33,739 bases of DNA, from NCBI GenBank assembly GCA_001776505.1, contig MFBV01000014.1, forward strand, positions 1 to 33,739, given 5' to 3'. Positions within the stretch are counted from its first letter, which is position 1. Every line of letters starts with the position of its first letter. A program made the translations under genes and the position numbers. Below the pieces are notes generated by a model that worked only from the letters and a program-made list of their open reading frames with translations, was not told the DNA's origin and searched no databases. This stretch comes from Candidatus Curtissbacteria bacterium RIFCSPLOWO2_02_FULL_40_11 (GTDB lineage Bacteria; Patescibacteriota; Microgenomatia; Curtissbacterales; GWA2-41-24). This document shows positions 29,073 through 33,739 of this stretch, one piece after another.

Positions 29073-29336
29073 ATGACTACAATTACCATATCTCTGCCAA
29101 AAGCAATAGCAAAAAAAATAGACGAAAAAACCAAAGAGGGCGGCTTTGCAACCCGATCAGAATTTGTTAGAAACCTGATTCGTCAGTATTTATCGAAAGA
29201 AGTAGAACCTCCATACGGGAGTGATGAATGGTGGCAGTTGGCAGAAAAAAAGGCTGATGAAGATATTGCCGCCGGCAGATACACAGTTTACAAGAATGTA
29301 AATGAGGCAATTAAAGATCTTCACAAAGGCAATTAA
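29073..29336 (+). CDS. Ribbon-helix-helix antitoxin
   Basis: 87 residues. Residues 1-40 are a typical ribbon-helix-helix: strand MTTITISLP, helix KAIAKKIDEKTKEGGF, ATRSEFVRNLIRQYL as the second helix. The C-terminal half (PPYGSDEWWQLAEKKADEDI...NVNEAIKDLHKGN) is the likely toxin-neutralising tail. Its stop shares one base with the toxin start (TAATG at 29334-29338). It should repress its own promoter at the 10-bp repeats. ParD- or RelB-like; I cannot assign the exact family. Confidence 0.85.
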   Translation: MTTITISLPKAIAKKIDEKTKEGGFATRSEFVRNLIRQYLSKEVEPPYGSDEWWQLAEKKADEDIAAGRYTVYKNVNEAIKDLHKGN

Positions 29337-29593
29337 TGTATATTGCCAAAACTAAGAATTTCACTAAACTTTACCAAAAACTCCCCAAAAATATTCAGAA
29401 AAAGGCAGATAAACAAATAATATTCTTAAGCAAAAACCTCTTTCACCCAAGTTTAAATACAAAGAAAATGAAAGGTATAAACCGCTGGGAAGTAAGAGTT
29501 GATAAAAACTACCGTTTCACCTTTGAAAAAATTAACGAAGTTATAATGCTGAAAACAATCGGCCCCCACGATATCGGCCTTGGCGAAAAATAA
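29336..29593 (+). CDS. RelE/ParE-superfamily toxin
   Basis: 85 residues, highly basic. The pattern FTKLYQKLPKNIQKKADKQI at the start, then LNTKKMKGINRWEVRVDKNYRFTFEK and ITVM-like EVIMLKTIGPHDIG, fits the RelE/YoeB-like fold: two helices then a sheet ending in a short tail with His. By family such toxins cut mRNA in the ribosome or (ParE) poison gyrase; the conserved RWEVRVDKNYRF and terminal GPHD lean to RelE/mRNA interferase. Coupled to the antitoxin by one base. The gene stops four bases before the second pilD copy. Confidence 0.85.
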   Translation: MYIAKTKNFTKLYQKLPKNIQKKADKQIIFLSKNLFHPSLNTKKMKGINRWEVRVDKNYRFTFEKINEVIMLKTIGPHDIGLGEK

Positions 29594-29596
29594 CAT

Positions 29597-29660
29597 CTAC
29601 ATTTAAAAAACTGCCAACGGCGCTCCCTAAAATAAAAATAATTACCAACCAAAAGAACAT
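29597..29660 (-). pseudogene. Orphan 5' end of pilD (copy 2 of the direct repeat)
   Basis: On the minus strand this stretch opens with ATG at 29660 and encodes MFFWLVIIFILGSAVGSFLN, the exact first 20 residues of PilD. It then breaks off at the codon after N and runs into the end of the toxin gene. The four base differences from the intact copy (TTT/TTC, CTC/TTG with two changes, GTT/GTA) leave the protein unchanged. It is a severed gene start left beside the toxin-antitoxin cassette. Confidence 0.85.
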
Positions 29661-29695
29661 TAATCCAGCATAACTAAAGGCGAAAAAAGTTTCCA

Positions 29696-29758
29696 GTATC
29701 TGGTATCTGGTGTTGAGTATCTGCTATCTTATTTCTTATCACTTCTTGCTTATTTCTT
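29696..29758 (+). repeat. Nine-unit heptamer tract ending at the start codon of the YfhO-like gene
   Basis: Nine phased 7-bp units: GTATCTG at 29696, 29703 and 29717, and then units ending CTT (CTATCTT 29724, ATTTCTT 29731 and 29752, among others). The last unit ends one base before the ATG at 29760. TTGAGT (29713-29718) with TTATCA (29736-29741), 17 bp apart, could be a promoter made from the repeat. Confidence 0.6.
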
Positions 29759-29759
29759 T

Positions 29760-31919
29760 ATGATCAAAAAAATACTCGAAAAATGGTGGCCTTTAATCGT
29801 TATTACCGGAGTCATTTTCGCCTTTCACATTCGTCTTTTTTTACCAGAGCCATCCATTTATATTACTCCAGATTACGGCCGAAGCGACGCATGGCATCTT
29901 TCAATCGCTAACAAATTCTACTATGCCCAAGAGTTAAAGAAAAACAGAATTCCAATCTGGAACCCGCACATTGGCACCGGTTACCCAACCCTTGCCGAAG
30001 GCCAAACAGCAATTTTCTTCTTACCTAATCTTATATTCTTTAGAACTCTGCCATTCGTCTGGGCATACAATTTGACTCTTGTCCTTAGTTTTCTGATTGC
30101 AGGCTGGGGAATCTATATGTTTTGCCGGTCCCTCGGCCTCTCAAAACTCTCCTCAACTTACGCAGGCACCATATTCCCACTTGGAGGATTTTTTGTATTC
30201 CATGTCCAACATCACAACCTCTTACAGACCGCCACACTTCTGCCCTGGCTTTTTTGGGCAACAAATGAGTTTTTAGAAAAAAGAAAAGTTATATTTTTAC
30301 TAGCGTTAAGCTTTATAATCTCACAGCAAATCTTCGCCGGCTTCCCCCAGCTTACATTTTATAGTCTAGTAGCTCTTGTTGTATTTTTAATTCTAAAAAC
30401 ATTTACCAAAAAAAATTGGCTCATTAAATCACTGACACCAATTCTCATATCAATAATATTTGGCTTCTCAATCGGAGCCGTTCAAGTAATTCCTCAATAT
30501 GAATTTCTTAACGTTTCTGCCAGGCAAATTAGCCCCGAAAATATCCTTACTCGTTTTCCTTATACCTTCAAAAATATTTTACAGTTTTTAAATCCGTTTA
30601 TACTTGGCTCACCGAAAGATGGAACTTTCCCGAGGTGGGTACCAGGTTCTTGGGGAATTTTTTGGGAAAACGTCGCGTATGTAGGAATTTTCCCATTAAT
30701 TTTTGCACTTGTAGCAATAATTCTGACTTTTAGGAAAAAGTTCAATCAAAAAATCGCGGTCATAATTTTTCTATTCTTACTGCTATTGTCTCTTCTTCTT
30801 GCTTTAGGAACGCTCAGCCCTCTGCAAACTGTATTCTCACTACCACCTTTTTCTATATTCAGAGTTCCTTCAAGGTTTTTATTAATCACCCAATTCTCTA
30901 TAGTAGTTTTATCAGCTATCTTCATTCATAAAACAATAAACAAAAGAAGCATATTAATTCCGATTATATTAATATCGCTTTTAAACGTGTTTATCGTTTT
31001 TATAAATTACAACCCTACTGGAAATGCAAAAGAATGGTTCAAAAAACCATCAACTTCAAATTACTTAGAAAATAACGGCGCCGAGAGAATATATTCTATA
31101 GGACAAAGTGAGCAATGGAATCAAGAATTTATATTCAATGGCTGGCAAAATAATACTGACTATTATCACTTTGCGCGCAACAGTCTAGACCAAAACTCTA
31201 ATTTAATTTTCGACATTGATCAATTTGCTTCATACGAAAGTATGACTGCTGAAAGAGCAGAAATTTTTAAACAAATCGTAAATTCTGGCATTAATAAGAC
31301 AGACAATAAAATTGAGGTTTCAGAAAAAAGTGCGCAGCTTCTCGCATCCAGCAATGTAACTCATCTTATATCTCCTTTAGAAATAAATAGCCCTCTTTTG
31401 AAAAAGGTTCAGGAATATAAACAAGATATCAAACAGAAATTTATAGTAAGCGCCCTGAAACTGGCACCTCAGCAATACTTCATGACACAAAACTACAGGG
31501 TAGCTCAAATCAAATCCGACGTGGTTAACAACTTAATGGATCCAGATTTTAATCCCTTAGAAGAAATAGTTTTAGAAAAAGATATCAATCTCTCTGAACC
31601 ACTTGTAAATAAATGGACCATCATAACTAGAAAAGAAATACCAAACGCCATATCTTTTGAAATAAATTCGGATGGAGAAGGACTATTCGTCCTCACTGAA
31701 AGCTATTATCCAGGCTGGAAAGCATTTACAGACGAGATTGAAGTAGAAGTGTTGGCGGCAAATATAAACTCTAAGGCTGTAGTTATTCCTAAGGGCACAC
31801 ATTTACTTGAATTTAAATATGACCCTAAGAGTATAAGACTTGGAACTACTATAACTTCGCTAGGTTTAATAATCTTCATTTTCTTTTTTCTAAAGTTTAG
31901 AAAATTTCAGATTCTCTAA
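29760..31919 (+). CDS. YfhO-like multi-spanning membrane protein (GT-C fold candidate)
   Basis: 719 residues. Short basic start, first membrane helix at 10-27, then an extracellular loop with PDYGRSDAWHLSIANKFYYAQELKKNRIPIWNPHIGTGYP, the DD/DxD-like GT-C loop pattern and the WNP motif typical of YfhO. About a dozen further membrane helices run to residue 410. The C-terminal 300 residues form a soluble outside domain (ending SYYPGWKAF...GTHLLEFKYDP), and one final helix closes the protein. By family it transfers sugars from a lipid carrier to a surface polymer or protein. It is preceded by the heptamer tract. Confidence 0.8.
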   Translation: MIKKILEKWWPLIVITGVIFAFHIRLFLPEPSIYITPDYGRSDAWHLSIANKFYYAQELKKNRIPIWNPHIGTGYPTLAEGQTAIFFLPNLIFFRTLPFVWAYNLTLVLSFLIAGWGIYMFCRSLGLSKLSSTYAGTIFPLGGFFVFHVQHHNLLQTATLLPWLFWATNEFLEKRKVIFLLALSFIISQQIFAGFPQLTFYSLVALVVFLILKTFTKKNWLIKSLTPILISIIFGFSIGAVQVIPQYEFLNVSARQISPENILTRFPYTFKNILQFLNPFILGSPKDGTFPRWVPGSWGIFWENVAYVGIFPLIFALVAIILTFRKKFNQKIAVIIFLFLLLLSLLLALGTLSPLQTVFSLPPFSIFRVPSRFLLITQFSIVVLSAIFIHKTINKRSILIPIILISLLNVFIVFINYNPTGNAKEWFKKPSTSNYLENNGAERIYSIGQSEQWNQEFIFNGWQNNTDYYHFARNSLDQNSNLIFDIDQFASYESMTAERAEIFKQIVNSGINKTDNKIEVSEKSAQLLASSNVTHLISPLEINSPLLKKVQEYKQDIKQKFIVSALKLAPQQYFMTQNYRVAQIKSDVVNNLMDPDFNPLEEIVLEKDINLSEPLVNKWTIITRKEIPNAISFEINSDGEGLFVLTESYYPGWKAFTDEIEVEVLAANINSKAVVIPKGTHLLEFKYDPKSIRLGTTITSLGLIIFIFFFLKFRKFQIL

Positions 31920-33739
31920 AAGAATCATCGAATTTAGAATTTTTTTTCAGCATTTCTGCATACAAATCAGCTTTGTTTGCGTCGTTGAAACAATCTTCAG
32001 AAAGAGTAATTAATCTTTGGTATACAACATTATTGAGTGCTCCTATTTCCAATGCTTTCATATAATGATTTTCCGCTGCGGAACAATTTTTTTTCTCAGC
32101 ATGGATGTCTCCTAGTCCAATTTTTGGACCAGCTAAATTATCACTTGCTTTTACGGCAAGTAAATAATATTTTTCAGATTCCCCATAAAGTTCGCGAGAA
32201 AATAGCGTATCTGCACCACTAGTTAAAGCAGCCGAATACATTTTTCTAAAATCTTCGGGAATAAAATGAGTATACTGATTGTCAATCTCTTCAATATTAT
32301 CTACGAAATTTTTAAAATTCCTCTCATACTTGTCCAGTAACTCATCAGCGCCCGGAATTTTATCCTTCGGATACATCCTGTAGAGTAATCCTTCACGAAT
32401 CCAAACGTAACCTTCTGGTATGGCGTCTGCCTGAACGTTACTATAAACTGCAAATTTATTTTCATTCCTTAATACAATTTCTCGAAACAATACACTCAAA
32501 TCCTTTAACCCTTCTTCAAAAAACTCATCCGGATAATTTACCTCAGGGTGCTCATTAGCAAGAACATATCTATAAGCCGGTCTTTTTAACCTTCCAGTCA
32601 TTACAACTATTGATTCAGGATTAATTTCATCTACATAATAACTATATTGAGTATTAAAAAGGACAGAATCTCCCTGCAAAAATAAAAACCCCGGCGGGCT
32701 GGCACTTGCAAGCAAATCTTCTCCAAAATATTGCCCTAATCTATATTCAGACAAATCAGTTTTCGGAAAATTTATCACCAAAAGACTAATGGGAAACAAA
32801 ATAAAAACAAAAGGGACTACTAAATGCAAAACATACTTTTTCTGAATTTTCTGGTTGAAAAATTTTTTAGAATACTCAACAATTGCCAATATTCCAAATC
32901 CTATAATTATTACTAAGAAAAAATATCCAAAAAGAAAAAACCTCTCAAATATACCCTGAATAAATGTTTCGAAAGGCGAAAACGAGGTGTATAAAATAAA
33001 AAAAGGTCCGGTGAAAAAAAATGCCAGAGTTAAAAACCAAAATAAATCCCTATATTTAGTAAACAAAAAAACTAATCCTGCCAAGACTAAAAACAAGCCA
33101 AAGATTGTAAAATCAGCCTTTAAAACATTAAAGTACCATTGCAGTTGGAAAATTTTTGTAAATGGAGATAAACCAGCTAAATCCTGAAAATCATTAAAGG
33201 AACCATAATCTGCTCTCGATATTAGTCTTAAAAAATTAATGACACTCAAAGATCCAGCCCAATTTATAGGTGTTTTTTGCAATATTGAAAAAGGAATAAA
33301 CAAATAGGGAAGTAGACCCAAAAGAAATAAGACAAATAACTTCGTAACTTTCTTAAAGTCAATCAAAATTTTCTTTTCTGTCTTAAACACAATATAAACA
33401 AACGCAGGAATTACAAGTAAAGCTATAAAATGATGAAAAAAAGCCAAGCCGAAAATAAAAGTTGAAAGATGTAAATATTTATCGCTAATTGCCCTTTTAT
33501 TTTTTTTTAAAAAATTCTCCCGCCATAAAAGCAAAAAATATGAACTTAAACCAATTAGTAAAACAGTCAATTGGAATACCTCAGCGACGTGAGCATACAG
33601 CCAAAAAATAGGAGTAAAAGCTAGAATGAGCGAAGAAACTATAGAAACTATCAAATTCTTCGTTAACAATCTAGTTATTAAAAAGGCAAGCCCAACATTT
33701 AAAGCCTGAAAAAACGCTACCATCAGATTTGCCTTGTAT
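31897..33739 (-). CDS. DUF2723-like membrane glycosyltransferase with C-terminal TPR repeats (5' partial)
   Basis: The frame stays open upstream of the ATG at 33723 (codons YKANL before it) to the window edge, so the N-terminus is missing. The visible part begins NLMVAFFQALNVGLAFLITRLL, with the pattern of DUF2723 (GT-C family, related to protein O-mannosyltransferases), and has about nine membrane helices, including HVAEVFQL. A soluble region follows, and the end (about 490-600) reads as TPR repeats (AENHYMKALEIGALNNV). It converges on the YfhO-like gene with the two stop regions overlapping by 23 bp (31897-31919), and both are probably surface glycosylation enzymes. Confidence 0.78.
   Translation of the reverse strand, partial: YKANLMVAFFQALNVGLAFLITRLLTKNLIVSIVSSLILAFTPIFWLYAHVAEVFQLTVLLIGLSSYFLLLWRENFLKKNKRAISDKYLHLSTFIFGLAFFHHFIALLVIPAFVYIVFKTEKKILIDFKKVTKLFVLFLLGLLPYLFIPFSILQKTPINWAGSLSVINFLRLISRADYGSFNDFQDLAGLSPFTKIFQLQWYFNVLKADFTIFGLFLVLAGLVFLFTKYRDLFWFLTLAFFFTGPFFILYTSFSPFETFIQGIFERFFLFGYFFLVIIIGFGILAIVEYSKKFFNQKIQKKYVLHLVVPFVFILFPISLLVINFPKTDLSEYRLGQYFGEDLLASASPPGFLFLQGDSVLFNTQYSYYVDEINPESIVVMTGRLKRPAYRYVLANEHPEVNYPDEFFEEGLKDLSVLFREIVLRNENKFAVYSNVQADAIPEGYVWIREGLLYRMYPKDKIPGADELLDKYERNFKNFVDNIEEIDNQYTHFIPEDFRKMYSAALTSGADTLFSRELYGESEKYYLLAVKASDNLAGPKIGLGDIHAEKKNCSAAENHYMKALEIGALNNVVYQRLITLSEDCFNDANKADLYAEMLKKNSKFDDSFRESEIF

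Noticed and set aside
28109-29758. CRISPR array
   Set aside because: Repeats are 7-10 bp and contiguous, with no spacers of constant length, and no cas gene is near.
31897-31919. Overlapping 3' ends as evidence of frameshift
   Set aside because: Both convergent proteins keep plausible C-termini; a 23-bp tail-to-tail overlap is common in compact genomes.
1-33739. Alternative genetic code with TGA as glycine
   Set aside because: TGA ends gatD-neighbour, rnc, nusB, rpmF, tyrS and khpA at the expected protein ends and is not found inside conserved proteins.

Overview
The window looks like chromosome from a small-genome, AT-rich bacterium of the Candidate Phyla Radiation (Patescibacteria), most likely near the Microgenomates group. 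This rests on compact, often overlapping genes, stripped-down aminoacyl-tRNA synthetases (ThrRS without TGS and editing domains, PheT without its tRNA-binding domain), small proteins resembling families I associate with this radiation, a Gram-positive-like cell-wall set (MurT/GatD, a class A PBP) and a type IV pilus operon in which no outer-membrane parts are visible. TGA ends many genes here, so the code-25 lineages of the radiation are unlikely. No rRNA, CRISPR array, prophage or recognisable transposase is present.

Layout. 1-2172: the end of a fused nucleotidyltransferase/CDP-alcohol phosphatidyltransferase, an RRM RNA-binding protein with a long structured leader, and a wall-lytic enzyme. 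2216-4359: murT-gatD. 4380-7509: tRNA-Leu(UAG), tRNA-Val(GAC) and several small secreted, membrane or lineage-specific proteins. 7509-13229: a translation block, thrS-infC-rpmI-rplT, a small membrane protein, then pheS-pheT. 13281-15990 (minus): a decayed thioredoxin-like fragment and PBP1A. 16108-19749: tyrS, a 38-residue membrane peptide, recG and a ribbon-helix-helix protein. 19966-22625: rpmF-nusB-carrier-like protein-rnc, then rpsP-khpA-trmD. 22799-28965 (minus): a type IV pilus/pseudopilus operon running pilD, four prepilin-like proteins, a small membrane protein, pilM, pilN, pilO. 29073-29593: a ribbon-helix-helix/RelE-type toxin-antitoxin pair. 29760-33739: two large convergent GT-C-like membrane proteins (YfhO-like and DUF2723-like, the latter cut by the window edge).

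The most striking observations are as follows. (1) The toxin-antitoxin cassette lies between two copies of the first 64 bp of pilD. The copies differ at four sites, all synonymous, as if insertion split pilD and rebuilt its 5' end. (2) Many short tandem tracts share a 7-bp period but have different unit sequences. They resemble the STRR repeats of cyanobacteria and sit in tolerant places: pilin leaders, a signal-peptide region, and just upstream of genes. (3) A GC-rich palindromic element occurs in frame in both pheT and a pilin leader. (4) infC has no ATG, GTG or TTG at its N-terminus. A perfectly placed Shine-Dalgarno sequence points to a GTA (or other non-canonical) start, and the 3' end of infC overlaps rpmI by 110 bp. 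(5) Many genes carry a promoter whose -10 box lies only 6-11 bp before the start codon, which indicates leaderless mRNAs, whereas the RRM gene and infC have leaders and strong Shine-Dalgarno sites.

All functions are read from protein motifs and gene context; no search was run.
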